Source: Dromiciops gliroides
Lineage: Eukaryota > Chordata > Mammalia > Microbiotheria > Microbiotheriidae
NCBI RefSeq assembly: GCF_019393635.1
Contig: NC_057861.1
Span: 376,822,315 to 376,886,314 of the forward strand
Direction: 5' to 3'
DNA: 64,000 nt
The translations under genes and the position numbers were made by a program. Positions 22,241 to 35,400 of the stretch are shown here, piece after piece (the stretch's first letter is position 1; every line of letters starts with the position of its first letter). The notes under the pieces were generated by a model that saw only the letters and a list, made by a program, of their open reading frames with translations, was not told the DNA's origin and did not search any database.

Positions 22241-24780
22241 TTCTCTTTTTTGGCACATCCTGGTTTAAATATCAGCACCTTGTCTCATAACATGAATTTT
22301 GGGGTCAACTTCTTTGCTTATTTTTCCAAATTTTTTATATATTATTGTAATTAATTGGAATTAAATGTTTAGTAGAATTCACTTTTAAATCCTTCTGTGC
22401 CTGGAGATTTTCCTCTTATTGATTTAATTTCATATATAGATTGTTCAATTTCTTTTCTTTTCTTTTTTTTTTCAGGGCAGTGAGGATTAAGTGACACACC
22501 TAGGTCACACAGCTAGTAAGTCTGAAATGTCTGAGGCCAGATTTGAACTCAGGTCCTCTTGAACCCAGGGCCGGTGCTTTATCCACTGCACCACCTCGCT
22601 GCTAAAATGAATTTATTAACATATTCTTCCTCTTCTGTTAATCTGCACAATTTATATTTTTGTAAATATTCACCCATTTCCATTTGATTGTTAGATTTAG
22701 TGGCATATAGTTAGGGAAAATAGTTCCAAATTATTGCTTCAATTTCCTCTTCACGGGTGGTGAATTCATCCTTTTCTTGTTTTTCACTGGTAATTTTCTT
22801 TCCTTTTTTTTTTAAATCAAATTAACGAAAGGTTTATTTTATTGCATTTTTCAAAAACCCAGATCTTAGTTTTATTTAGTAGTTCAATACTCTTCTTACT
22901 TTAAATTTAATTAATCTCTCATTTAACTTTTGGAATCTCTACTTTGGTATTTCATTGAGGATTTTTAAATTGTTCTTTTTCTAGCTTTTTTTTTTACCTT
23001 CATGCCCAATTCATTGATCTCTTTCACTATTTTATTCATGTAGGCATTTTAAGATATAAAATTTCCCCTAAGAACTGCTTTGGGTGAATCTGATAAGTTT
23101 TGGTAAATTGTCATATTGTTGTCATTACCTTCAATGAAATTATTGTTTCTGTGATTTTTGGTTTGACCCACTCATTCTTTAGGATGACATTATTTAATTT
23201 AAAATTAATTTTCAGTCATCTTTATATGGTTCTGTATTACATATAATTGTTATTGAATAATGGTATGAAAGTATTGCATTTATTATCTCTGCATTTCTAC
23301 ATTTGAATGTGAGGTTTTCATGCCCTAATACAAGGTCAATTTTTCTGTATATGCAATATTCCACTTAGAAAAAAGTATATTCCTTTCTTTCCCCATTCAA
23401 TTTTCTTCAGAGGTCTATCTTATCTAACTTTCTAAAATTCTATTCATCTCTTTAACTTCTTTCTTATTTATTTTTTAGTTGGATTTATCTAGTCCTGAGA
23501 GGGGAAGGTTAAGATCCCTCACTAGCATAGTTTTGCTATTACTCTTGTAACTCATTTAACTTTTCGTCTAAGAAATTGGATGCTATACCACATGGTACAT
23601 ATGTGTTTAATATTGATATTACTTCTTTGCCAATGGTAACTTTTAGCAAGATGTATATTCCTTCCTTATCTCTTTTAATTAGGTCTATTTTTGTTCTTGC
23701 TTTGTCTGAAATAAGAATTGCTACCACTGTTTTTTGTTTGTTTGTTTTGTTTTTACTTCAGCTGAAGCATAATATATTCTGCTCCACCCATTTACCTTTA
23801 CTCTGTATGTAACTCTGCTTCAGATATGTTTCTTGTAAAAAACACATTTTAGGTGTCTGATTTTTAATCCACTCTGCTATTTGCTTCTCCTCTATGGGAA
23901 AGTCAATTCTATTCACATTCAATGTTATGATTACTGACTATTTCCTCCATCCAAATTTCTGCTTTGTTTGTCCTTTTTTTCTTCTTTCACCCTATTCTTC
24001 CTCACCAGCATTTTGATTCTGACCACTGCTCCCTCATTCTCCCCTGTCATTTATCAGCCACTGTTCCTTTTCTTTCTTATTTCCTCCCCTGCTTCTGACT
24101 TATTTCTATCAGTGGCTCACTTTTCCCTTTACCCTTTTATTTCCTTAAAGGGAAAACTAAATTTCTTTAGCCAAATGTGTATATATCTTATTCCCTCTTT
24201 GATCCAAATCTGATAAGAGTAAGGTTGGAAAAAATGGTCACTCCTCCCTTTTTCCCCTCTATTTTAATGGTTTTTTGTGAGCATTTTAATATGATGTAAT
24301 TAACTCCTTTCCATATACCCTTTCTTCTTCACCCCATATACTCTTTTTTCACCTCTTAATTTTCTTTATATCATCACATCAAAGTCAATTTATATCTATA
24401 TCCTCTATGTATACTCCTCTGTGCTCAAATAGAGTTACAGTTTGCAAGCATTAGAAGTATTATCTTCCTCATTTGTATGCCAACAGTTTAACCTTATTGA
24501 ATAAAATTTTCCCCTGTTTACCTTTCTATACTTCTCCTGAGTGTTGTATTTGCAGATGAAATTTTCTTTTCAGTTCTGGTCCTTTCATCAGCAAACCTTG
24601 AAGGTCTCCTATTTCATTGAATATCCATCTTTTCAACTAAGAATTAATACTCAGTTATGCTGTTTAGTTGATTCTTCTTCACAATGCCAGCTCCTTTGCT
24701 TTCCAGAATATCATATTCTAAGCCTTGTAATCCATTAATATTAAAGCTGTCAGGCACTGTGATACTTTTACAGCAAAATG
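22240..24780 (-). mobile_element. L1 fragment: ORF1 end, inter-ORF region, ORF2 N-terminus to RT
   Basis: Read on the minus strand: an ORF1 remnant near 24540-24780; an inter-ORF spacer of about 600 bases; the ORF2 start near 23935 (ITLNVNRIDFPIEEKQIAEW, NQTPKMCFLQETYLKQ); the endonuclease block (VAILISDKARTKIDLIKRDK, 23539-23727); then the linker and RT down to 22240. A SINE interrupts it at 22474. Numerous stops make it inactive. Confidence 0.82.
22474..22602 (-). mobile_element. Core-SINE inserted in L1 ORF2
   Basis: Minus-strand SINE with a diverged tail (TTAAGTGACACACCTAGG) and head (CCACCTCGCTGCT). L1 RT sequence continues on both sides; no clear duplication remains. Confidence 0.85.
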
Positions 24781-24784
24781 TAGG

Positions 24785-26121
24785 TTTCATGACTTTCTTG
24801 TTTTAATTGGGTCTATTTTTACTTTAGCTTTGCCTAAGACCTTTTATTTTTAACCTCGGCTGAAGCAAACCACATTTTGTTGCAGGCCCTTATTTTAACT
24901 CTGTGTATATCTTTCTCTTTCAAGTGTATCTAGTGTAAACTCTATATTTTTTGGTTTCTGGTTTCTAATCTATTCTGTTATCCTCTTCATTTTTTGGGTG
25001 AATTCATCCAATTCACATTAAGTTATTACTAACTGTGTATTTCACATCGATCCAATTTTTTTTTTCTGTTTATGCTAGTTCTCTCTTTATCCTGTATCTC
25101 TTAAAATTTCTGTTTTGCTTCTGACTGTTTAGCTGGCTCCCTTAATTTTCCCTTCCTTTTATCACTCCTATCCCACTTTCTATCCTCTTCCCATCCTGTT
25201 TCCCTTTTGAATAACATAGATTTCTGTACCAAATTGAGTATGTATCTTTAGATTTCACTGTTTGATATAATTAAATGAAAGTACAGTTCAAGTATTGCCC
25301 ACCACCTGTCCTGCCATTTCTATATTTCCTGTAAAAGCTCTTTCTTTTGTCTTCCAAAGTATCATACTCCAAGCTCTCTCCTCTTTATCAGGGGCACTGC
25401 TCAATCATGTATGATCCTGACTGTGGCTCTACAATATTTAAATGGTTTATTTCTGGCTGCTAGTAATATTATGTTCTTGACCTAAGGGCTCTGGAATTTG
25501 ACTCTGATATTCTTAATAGTTTCCATTTTTGTATTCCCTTTAGGAAGTGATTTGTGGATTATTTCAATTTCTATTTTAGTTTATGATTCTAAGATATTGG
25601 ATAATTTTGAAAATGTGTGTCTCTTGTACCATGTAGATAATCCTGTTTTGAAGGTGTTATTTTCTTTATATTGTTTTCTTCTTTCCCTCAGCTAAGTGTC
25701 TTTTCATAATTTTCTTGCATCTTTCTCATTTTTACCAATTTTTCCCTATCACTTATAGTTTTCATTACTTCTAGCAATTCTTATTTGGCTTCTGTCCAGT
25801 TTGAATATTTTGAGACTTTCCTTCAACATGTTTTCACATTGATGTATTATTTTGAAATGTTTTATTAATCTTCCCAATCAACTTCCCAATACTACATTTT
25901 TATGGTCAGGTGATATTTTGTTGTTGTTTGTTCATTATTCTTAATTATTTTTTAAAATTGAACTTTACGTTTAAAATGAGAACTGTTCACCTCAGAATGG
26001 GGAAGCACTTTCCCAAGCTTCAGGCTTTTTCATACTACTGTTTTCAGAACTAATTCAGGGGTTTCAAAGTTTTCAATGGTTCTAAAATGGTGTGATCTGG
26101 AAAAAATATGGTCATTGATCT
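24785..26121 (-). mobile_element. L1 5' portion, third stacked piece
   Basis: Starts again in the ORF2 N-terminus (antisense near 24830-25050), then inter-ORF spacer, ORF1 (25380-25880) and 5'UTR (25900-26110; CCCAAGCTTCAGGCTTTTTC, AAAATGGTGTGATCTGG). The 5'UTR is cut at 26121 by an LTR. Confidence 0.78.
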
Positions 26122-26760
26122 GTTAGGGGAGAGTTAATTAGGTGGCTCACTGTAATATTGGGGTTCAGAAAATAAGGAGAGACCTCTAGGTCCAAAGTTT
26201 CCTCCCTTCCGAACTGCCTTTTTTAGTTATTTCTCCCAGGCTAATAAGAAAGGAGATTAATAGCCTCTTTTCCACAAATACACAAAGTTTTGTTAATGGG
26301 ACCAAAATTTTCAACAAAGGTGAAGTTAATAAAGCCAGGGACAAGGGAATAGGGGAAGAGAAAATGAATAAGTTCCCTGGCTCTAGCAAAGTGTGACTCA
26401 AACCCCAAACTTGCTTCCAGCTCAGCTAGCTTGAAGAGCTGCCCTCACTTCCACTCATCACCTGGAGTCCGTAGTTTGTGCAGTCCCTCTCCATTATGCT
26501 CCTGGATCTCACCAAAAGGAAAAGAGAGAGCTCCTCAGAGGGAGCGTTCCCTTTCCCCAAAGGGGAGGACTTTAAAGCTGGTTGGCTGACATCAGTAGTA
26601 CACTGACACTTCAATCAGGACCAGCCAGGTCTGGCCTCCATCTAATCATCCACAAGTAGGTACTTAGTCAGTTTCTCATTCTCACCCAATTCAAACAATA
26701 TTAACTCAATCAGGTAGGGCCCCTAGGCATCTCCCAAATTACATTGTTTTTAATCACATT
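26122..26760 (-). mobile_element. Retroviral-type LTR, antisense
   Basis: The plus strand begins TGTTAGGGGAGAGTTAATTA, so the minus-strand LTR ends with CCTAACA (canonical CA). It sits within an L1 5'UTR. It shares the block GGTGGCTCAC...ATTGGGG with the LTR at 49282, and the block CTGGTTGGCTGACATCAG (a CCAAT box on the minus strand) with 39700. At the other end the minus strand reads CAAAGGGGGCAA just before TGTGATTAAA, a plausible polypurine tract followed by the LTR TG. Family not assigned. Confidence 0.6.
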
Positions 26761-27130
26761 GCCCCCTTTGTTTCACAAAGAAACACGGGGTGTTTCCTTG
26801 ATGAAACAGCTCTCATGTTCTGTGATCTAGTCTTTGGGTGGGAAAGAGCCCTGCTTCACTGTAGCCACAATTTCTCCTCTCTGCACTGAAAATGCAACCT
26901 AGAGCTGCATATGGATAATTAATTTTCAAAAAAACTGTCCAGTTCTGTCCCCAGTGCCAGTTCAAGATCCCTTTAATCTTTTCCTGACCAGTTGCCAAAT
27001 TCTCTTACTATCTCTGGACTGAGAAGTTCTATATCTCCTGCTGCAACAGCTACCTCCAAGGACAATCACTGGTGTTGCTACCAAGTGTGTTATGACCCAG
27101 CCCTATCCATGTGTTAAATACCTTACCTTC
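26761..27130 (-). other. Possible retroviral internal sequence next to LTR
   Basis: If the polypurine tract at 26760-26775 is real, the region to its right would be the 3' internal part of the same provirus. I recognise no gag, pol or env motif, and the short frame at 26813-26998 has no family I can name. Confidence 0.25.
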
Positions 27131-29225
27131 TAAACTCTGACATTTTCTTGGGTGGGAAAAATGTCTTTTTATCTATCACCATGTGAGTCAATAAGGTTAC
27201 TGGCTTGAGCTCATAAAGATTCCTCTCAGAATTATTTTGAGCTGACAAATTTAACGAATATACCAATAAGAAGAACTATTAGTCTGCTTTCATTTAAAAA
27301 TATATCATGTACTGTACAATTATTTTAATGGGAAATCCATGGTTTTATGTTATGACAAGAAAGTTTTAAATCAAATAAAAATGTAAAGTTACAAAGGATT
27401 GGACATAAAGCAGATGGCTATGTAAAAAGTTAGAACTTTATTTCAGCAATTTCCAAGGTCTACCTTTTTTCAAATATCCACTCTATGACTTTCATTTTAC
27501 TCAACAGCTGTTATTCTGTATTAGTACAACTTGGTATTAAAAGATAGAGTGATCTAGGATTACTGGGATGTTCTTTTTCAAGCTTATGATATTTCAAATG
27601 AGAGAAGATAGCTCTTTTATTATTGTAACAGACTGGCAAATGGATTCTTCATAACACTAATATTTTTTTTGGATTGTTCCAAGTACCTAATTATTTTTTG
27701 CTTCATGTGGGATTGAAAGTTAGTTTATATATTGCAGGAGGTAAAGATACAAGTTAACACTGAGTAATGAATTCATCTCATGAATGTTAATAGTTTCCCT
27801 CTCCTCAAATGATAGAAAGGTTATCTTTACCAAAACAAATGCAGTGTAAATAAAAATTAATCATTTGCCATTTCAGAGAGAAAGAAAATTTTTCATAGCC
27901 CTGATGGAGACCTTGGAAAGTCCCTAGTAAATCACCTTGAATGTCAAAGATCAGGTGGGGCATAGACAAAGCTAAGGAAGTATTATTTTTATTTGATCTC
28001 ACTGGTTAACTTTTTTTCATTCTCTCAGTGTAGTTCCTTAACTTGACTACTTCTATCTTGCTCTGGCTCTGAAAAATTCAAACTGTGAAAATGATTGTTA
28101 AGTCAATAATTACACCTCTCAGGAGGATTTGCATTTCAAAGTTGAATGACAAGCTTTGATTTTGTTAAAATAACTTTCAATATGTACTGGATGAAGAATG
28201 TTCTTTTGGAATTAGGGCTCTTTTTCTATTGCTTGGCATTCATATTATATGTTCTCATGGCCATGCTGCTTGTTTGTTTTTTACTTTTATCTGGATTTTA
28301 GATTGTGTTACAAATATTGGTGACTGCTAGAAGTGTAGCCTAAGAAATATTTAAGCGTCTTTATGTTTTCTATGCATGAGTGTTTTTTTTTGGCATACTC
28401 TATCACTTATTTATACTTTTCTATAAAGCTTATATAAGTATGCAAAACTCCAGTTTCTTAATCATTCATGTTAATAATCAAATTTTGTCAGGTGAGATAG
28501 AAGAAATAAGAATCAGAGAGAGTGGTGAGTGGTTCACACTTCAATTAAGTTGAGGAATATGACTTGGAATTGAGAAAAAAATAAGATGCATTTGATATTT
28601 GTGTGATTTCTACTTTGGCCTACACTGCCTGAAGCCAAATAGGTTACATTTACTTCTCCCTCAGGGTTCTGAAGTATCCTTAAATTAGGTGAAAAGTTCA
28701 CTTTGCATCTACTACTCTTGCCTGGCTTCAACTCTGTGAAAATAGATGGCCCATTCAGTATAAGTTCATCACTTCTGAGTTGATACCATGTTAGTAATTC
28801 AAGCTTTAATTGACATAACCTTCCTTAAACTTCCTCCAGTCTCTGATTGGGGGCATGGAAGGCAGAATACCAAACTCTTCCTGATGCCTTCCTGTATAGA
28901 GGAGAAGGCACGGTCCTCACAGTTGACTTCATGGAACCAAAACTAAAGGTGAATTGTGATCTTATTACTGTGGATACAACAGATAAGAGTGTAGGAAAGA
29001 ACATAGAAAGTACAGGAAAAAGAAAGTATTCCATTCTAATCAGTTTCAAAGATTCAGTATTTCTTCCTATGCATTCAATTGAATGAGGCTACACCCATCA
29101 TTCAGGGAGTCTTTATGCTAGGTGATCTGGACATGCCCAAAATAAGACCATTAGTGTGCCTCCATATTAAGCAATTTGGGAATGCTCCTCTGTGCCCCCC
29201 CCAAAAAAAACCTTTAAAATATGAT
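27131..29225. other. Non-coding DNA; one unexplained short frame
   Basis: No gene is recognised. A plus-strand frame at 28847-29086 (79 codons, MGAWKAEYQTLPDAFLYRG... to HSIE) has balanced composition and no low-complexity tract, but no family I recognise. It could be chance, an old repeat or a pseudogene scrap. Confidence 0.35.
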
Positions 29226-29490
29226 ATCCAGATTTGATTTTGTTTTTGTTGTTTCTCATTGATTTTTAATTCATGTCTGACTCTTTGTGATAACTTTTGG
29301 TGTTTTCTTATCAAAGATACTAGTTTGCCATTTCCTTCTCTAGGTGAGAAAACTGAGTCAACAAGATTAAGTGACTTGCCCAGGGTCACACAGCTAGTAA
29401 ATATCTGAGGACAGATTTGAACTCAGAAAGATTAATCTTCATGATTCTAAGCCCATAAGTTATTTCTTACACTACTTAGCTGCCCAGAAT
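29226..29490 (-). mobile_element. MAR1-like SINE with RTE-type tail, antisense
   Basis: The plus strand shows the reversed tail (TCATGTCTGACTCTTTGTGA, related to the GAGTCGGACACGACTG end of RTE elements), then TTTGCCATTTCCTTCTCTAG, TTAAGTGACTTGCCCAGGG, CACACAGCTAGTAAATAT, and a worn tRNA head ending CACTACTTAGCTGCCC. Nearly full length, moderately diverged. Confidence 0.82.
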
Positions 29491-32477
29491 TTGTAGCCTA
29501 GAGTTAAAGTAATTAAGCTTCACTGTGAGGAATTGGCAAGGATATTTCACACTTCCTCAGTTCATTATTTTTTATAGTGTTTAGTTACTGGATTGATAGA
29601 GTTATCATGTGAGTAAATAGAGATTATATTGGCATTATGCTGGAAAATAATCATTCTCTACAGATCATTCCTAAATAAAGGTTATGGATGGAGTCAATTG
29701 GAAGGTTTGGAAGATGAAAATGAATTGACTTATTTCTCTTCCCTAAAACAATACACAAAGACCAGTAACTCACAAAAAAATATCACTCTGGATATCCAAT
29801 CAAAAGTGAATAAAACACATAAATTTCTGTGGCCAAACTTCCCTCATTTGATTTTATTTGGATTATGATCTCAAACCAAGAATCAAAAAAAAAATCTCAA
29901 AAGAGGGATACCACAATTTATCAAGAATGCCAAGTATTTTGAATTTCTGCCAAATTTTGTCTTCAGCTAATAAAGGTGAAAACTAATTTTCTAAAATTGG
30001 GAATGAGGGATTTTTTTTTAATTTTGAAATGTAAGTTTCTAGGAGAATCCACATTTTTTTTCAGTAGACAACTCTCATTGTGAAAACTTTAAAAAATTAC
30101 TGATGCATATAAATAACTTTGTCTACCACTTCTTGTCATAGAAATATTCCTAGGATATTTAGAAGTGAAGTGACCCAGCTAGCATTTTTCTCAGACAGGA
30201 TTTAAACTTGTATTGCTGACTGAAGCTTTTCTCAACATTCATCATGTCCCATTGCCTCTCTCAACAAGTCATAACAGATATGTTAAAATGGTTATTGTAT
30301 TGTATCAGTCTAGTTAGGTTTCAGCAAATGGTAGGTTTGTACCCTAGAAATCATATATAACCATGTCTGTCTGACATAAAGAATTATATTAATTTAATAT
30401 ACAGAACTAGAATATATGTTACCCATAAAATTTGAACTTAAAAAAGGATATTTTGGTCTAACACAAATATTTTACATGGTTAATCAAGCAGTAAAATATT
30501 TATTTTATAAATCTACCAATTAAACAAGAATAAAATGAGATAAAATTGGATTTAGCTTTTCTCCATCTCCTGGTTTTCACATACCATGCCCAGCAATCAT
30601 GATTTTCTAAGGCATTAGACTTCAGTGACCTCATTGTGTCATTCATACATACAGTTTCAAAGTGCATCTTGTCCTAGCCAGAGTTAAAGAAAAGAAAAAC
30701 ACATATCTGATATTCTTCTCTGGGTATCAAGAGAACAAACCCTTTCCTTCTCTGACCTATACTTTGATTACAACTCCTCCTCGATGGAGATCAATTGAAA
30801 AGATAGTTTCCTCATATTCCATGACAGAATGACATGACTAGGTTACTCTTTTCTCAGGACCTATAGTTAGTGAATATAAGGAATTTAACATTATCTTGTG
30901 CAAAAATATATCTTATTCCATTCACATTTTGAGGTTTACCATATTGTGAATTTTACTTTTATAAAGCCCATTTATACCTCCTTATCATTTAGCTTGTAGT
31001 GAATATGCCACACTGTGCATCATAAACACACCACAAATACACAAATTTGAGAGATATGTGAGATATGTCTGTGTGTATATATATATGTGTGTGTGTATTA
31101 TATGTATATGTATAGTTATATATGCACATACAATGCATGTGTGTATGCATGTATATGTGTGCATGTATGTATGCACATATACACATGATACATTATTCAT
31201 GTACTTTTAAAATATGATTATAAAATTTGTATATGCTTTAAAATTTCATATATATGTTTATGAAATATAGAAATCAAGAGATGATACATACATATTTGTA
31301 TGTGTGTGTATATATATGTATATGTGTGTATTCATATACATAGGTATGTATCGGTGTGCATAAATGACTTTGTTGTCTCTTCTAAACCTAGAATTTTGTG
31401 GTCACTAGTCTTTTAATCATAATTTTAAAAAGTTTCAGAATGATTATTAACAACAAAATAGGATAATCAAATAAAGGAGAAATAAAAATTTTCAGAAGTC
31501 ATAACAATAATTATTTAATTAGTAGTTTTAAATTTCAGAGAGCTTTAATACATTATATTTTTTTATCCTCACAACAACCATATAAACTAGGTATTCTAGG
31601 TATTACTATTTCAATCTTACAGGTAAGGAAAATGGAGTTCGGACAGGTCTCTTTGACTAAGGAGACATTGAAATTGTGAGGAGATTTGATCTGTTATCAA
31701 ATATGTCATTCTGCAGTGAGTAAAGGAAAGAAACCCAAATTGGGAAGTGAAATAAATGGAATATAATTAGCTATGTTAGATAGGTCACCAAATAGATAGA
31801 TTGCTAGATTCCTATATAGATAGATACATAGAACATTTATTATGTTTGCTAAGTAGATGAAATACAAATATGAGAAAATAAGCTAGTCTCTGCCCTCAAG
31901 GAGCTTAAAAAGTAATAGAGGAAAGCACACAATAAGGTTGTTGGAACGAGGAAAAAAGCAGAGCAATAAGAAAAAAAACAAAAGTGCTATGTTGATCTAG
32001 GTTCAGAAAAGTAAAGCAAAGAGATCTGAGGGATCAAGTATAAAATTTTAATTGTGGAATTAGAAAGAGTATTTATTATTAAGGATCAATACCATGGGTG
32101 GTTCACTGGCCTAAAACCGGAAAGGAATTAGGAAGATTATAGATTACTCCAGAATCAAAGGCCAGGACAAGCAAGGAACATTGCACTATATCTTGAGATA
32201 GAGTTAGTAGATTTAAACACCCAGTATTCTCCAAGGTCAGCCTATGAATAAGAGAGAGAGCGGGAGATAGAGAGAGACAGAGAGAGACAGAGAAAGAGGA
32301 AGAAGAACAGAAAGAAAAAGGAGGAGGAAGGTGAGGAGTTATAAATCTTGCAATGTGGGTTGAAGATTATGTCATAGAAAATTTCTGTAAAATAAAAATA
32401 AATAATTGGAGTGGAGAGAAAACTTTGGAAATAAACAGGCAGAAGAATTCAACCTGTTTGACTTTAAATCATGAGTT
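29491..32477. other. Non-coding DNA with old relics
   Basis: No gene. An antisense MIR-like stretch is likely at 31540-31640 (TATCCTCACAACAACCATAT, TTACAGGTAAGGAAAATGGAG). An unassigned old repeat scrap sits at 31820-31930 (CTCTGCCCTCAAGGAGCTTA). The stretch 31055-31360 is TG/TA-rich simple sequence, and 32250-32330 is a GAGA-rich purine tract. Confidence 0.45.
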
Positions 32478-32561
32478 CTTTATGGGATTTTTTTTTTTTA
32501 GTGAGGCAATTGGGGTTAAGTGACTTGCCCAGGGTCACACAGCTAGACTTTATGGGATTTT
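32478..32561 (-). mobile_element. 5'-truncated core-SINE with 14-bp TSD
   Basis: Only the tail and core are present (poly(T), GTGAGGCAATTGGGGTTAAG through CACACAGCTAG). The perfect duplication CTTTATGGGATTTT at 32478-32491 and 32548-32561 shows the copy was short at the moment of insertion. Confidence 0.92.
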
Positions 32562-34529
32562 AATCTGGCTATAGTAAATTTACTGAACCCTGAATTGGTC
32601 AAAAAGGACCCGAGGCTTGGATGATGGTGATGATGATGATAATGATGATGATGAGTGCTATTTCCTTTCAAATGCATTTATATTTGATTCACCTAAAATA
32701 TTGCAGCAGTATTTTCTGTTAAAATATTAAATTTCTGGAGATCATTCTCTAAAATTCCCTTAAAATCTTCAAGTCTTGGTTTTCCTTATATATATATAAT
32801 AGATGGGAAAATGCCCCAATGATTTCCTGTCTTGGCTGTCACAAATCCGTCAAGAGTTCAAATCAGTGCCCATAAATACACTGCCTTTTCATGCTTGGAA
32901 AATACCTGCTTTTTACTGCAATCATATAAAATATCATCGGAAGTAGTAGAACCTTTTATTTTGATGTAAAACATCTAAAACAATAATCTTTTTTCTCTCT
33001 CATTCTATAGCTTCTTATCTTCCTTGAAAATACTTTGTATCATGTGGAATGAGAACCTATTGTAAGCAATCTTTGACTCAGTGCTTAATGAGAGTTATAA
33101 AATGTTATTATCATTTGCAATGTTACTGCAATACTATTGTTCTTCCTCTATAAGTGATATATGATGTATTGATTTTTATTAATCATCATATTTGCAATTT
33201 ATCTGACCTTGAGAAAAAAAAGTGCTTCTATTTCTAGCCTATGTTGCTGAAATCACATGGGATATGGCAACAGAGATCAGATTTCATGGTGTTTATAATA
33301 GGAATTAAAAAAAAAAACATTTCCCAAAGTGAATATATGTAAATGAAAGGAATTATATAAAATAAAAAATAAGTAACTGTATACCTGTTATATTATTGTC
33401 TCTATCCTACCATTAATTTTTATACATATATGCATACCTATATGGACTATCCACCATATTTCTAAAGATTATAGGTATACAAAAGCAGCACTAGAAGTAT
33501 TGGAATCAATTTCTTGCAAACAGACTGGATGATATACTTTTCTGAACAAATATGTCTTACATAATGGGTTTTATACTACTTATATTAAATTGATCATTTT
33601 TATTGTGTATCAGAATTTTTGGATCCACTACAGAAATCTCCATTTCACTTAAGATCACATATGGTTTTTTTGTATGCTTTGTAATTTTTAGTGTTCCATA
33701 AATCATAGTAATTAATATAACTAGAAGAATGTTGTCATTATTTTAACATGTTTTTATTTCTAAGGTCAGGACTGGATAGCTTAAAACACTAAAACATTCT
33801 CTAACTGTAATTCAGTTCATTTAATATTTACTTCTGGGTCCATGTTCATAACAGATTTGAAAGGCCATATTTAGTCCATTATAGCTTATTCATTTTTCTT
33901 AAGAAAAAATCCAAATAAGTATCATATTTCTCATTTAGGTTCCTCATTATTTCAGAGTTTATTGCTATCAACATAATAGAAGAATATATTTTTCAATAAG
34001 GAGCAGATAAATTATCTCACTACCTATAGAGAATATACATTGACAGAAAATAAACACATAATAAAATATGAACTAATACGTAGATTGACATAAACATGTC
34101 TCTGTGTGTGGAAATGCATGTACATATACAGACATCTATACATACATATCCATGTATTTCACACATATGTGAACACACATATGAAAAAGTAAACATATTC
34201 ATTTTGACTTTTCCATTAATCTAGAAATCTACAGTTGATCAGTAAATATTTTTTGGATTTATTGAGTGACATCCCACATATTGGATAATAATGTTCACAT
34301 ATAATACATAAGTAAAGGCTTGTCAATAATCATAATATAAAGTCTTATGTTTGACAGATGTTTCTAAACATTTTTTCGTATTCAGTCTGTAGTCCTACAT
34401 CAAGTGATTTTTATGAAGTATATCAAAGAATCAAAAATATGAAAAGGGTAACATGCATAATTATAAATGGAACTAGAAAACAAATCTATCATTTATTGCA
34501 ATCCATTAGATAGATGATAGATTGATAGG
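32562..34529. other. Non-coding DNA
   Basis: No gene seen. A short (GATGAT)n tract lies at about 32620-32653. The rest is AT-rich without nameable repeats. Confidence 0.4.
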
Positions 34530-34550
34530 TGAGAGAGAGAGAAAGAGAGA

Positions 34551-34618
<68 letters not shown>
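34530..34618. repeat. (GA)n microsatellite
   Basis: About 44 GA units with a few interruptions (GAAAG, GTGAG). Confidence 0.95.
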
Positions 34619-34671
34619 AGTAGATAGATGAATTGTGTGGATTTGTATTATTCAGTAAATACTACTGACTG

Positions 34672-35400
34672 GGATCAGAGGCAAGACTGTGGAGGAAAGG
34701 CAGGGACTTGTCTGAGCTCTGCACAAGACCCCTCCTAATACCTTCAAATAATGCCATAAGACGATTCCTGGAGCAGCACAACCTACAAAAGTACAGGGTG
34801 AAATAATTTTACAGTCAAAGACAATTTAGAAGTTTGGCAGGAAAAGTCTGTTGTACTGGCTGAAAGTGGAGCACAGTCCAGTGCAGGCCACCAGCTCATA
34901 TCCAGCCTCAGCACCAACCCAGCCCTAGCAAACCAGGCTTTTGGAGCTTTTGAATCAGCTGTGACAGCAGCTACTTCTGGAACTCAGCCCATGGAGTGTG
35001 AGGGGGTCAATCAGTTGCCCAGGGGAAGATTGCAGGGATCTTTGCCATTGTTGAGACAGGACTCTGTTGTTTTGCACCTGCTCACAGCCCCAGGTTGGGG
35101 AAGAGCACAAGGACACCAGAGCTTGCAGTGACTGACAATGGAGGAAGATTCTGTTCTGGGTTCCAAGACAGAGAATAAAGCCTGAAGTTGTTTGCACTCC
35201 AGAATACAGGCCAGGAGAGTTGTTAAATATATCTATAAATCATCCCACCATGAAAGATCTAAGGAATTACAAATCAGTAGAAGAATCTTGGAGAACAGTT
35301 GCTCAAAACCCCTGAAACTTGAGACAATATGCCCTCCATAAAGTGAAGAAAGCTCATTTACCTATGGTGATTAATATGTCATTTCCTTACAACTAAGTGA
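34672..35400 (+). mobile_element. L1 5'UTR, sense
   Basis: Begins with a worn L1 5' end (CAGAGGCAAGACTGTGGAGG, then AAAGGCAGGGACTTGTCTGA), which matches the reversed 5' end at 12500-12560. GC-rich 5'UTR follows, with CCTGAAACTTGAGACAATATG near 35320, the expected position shortly before ORF1. ORF1 and everything downstream are missing. Confidence 0.78.
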
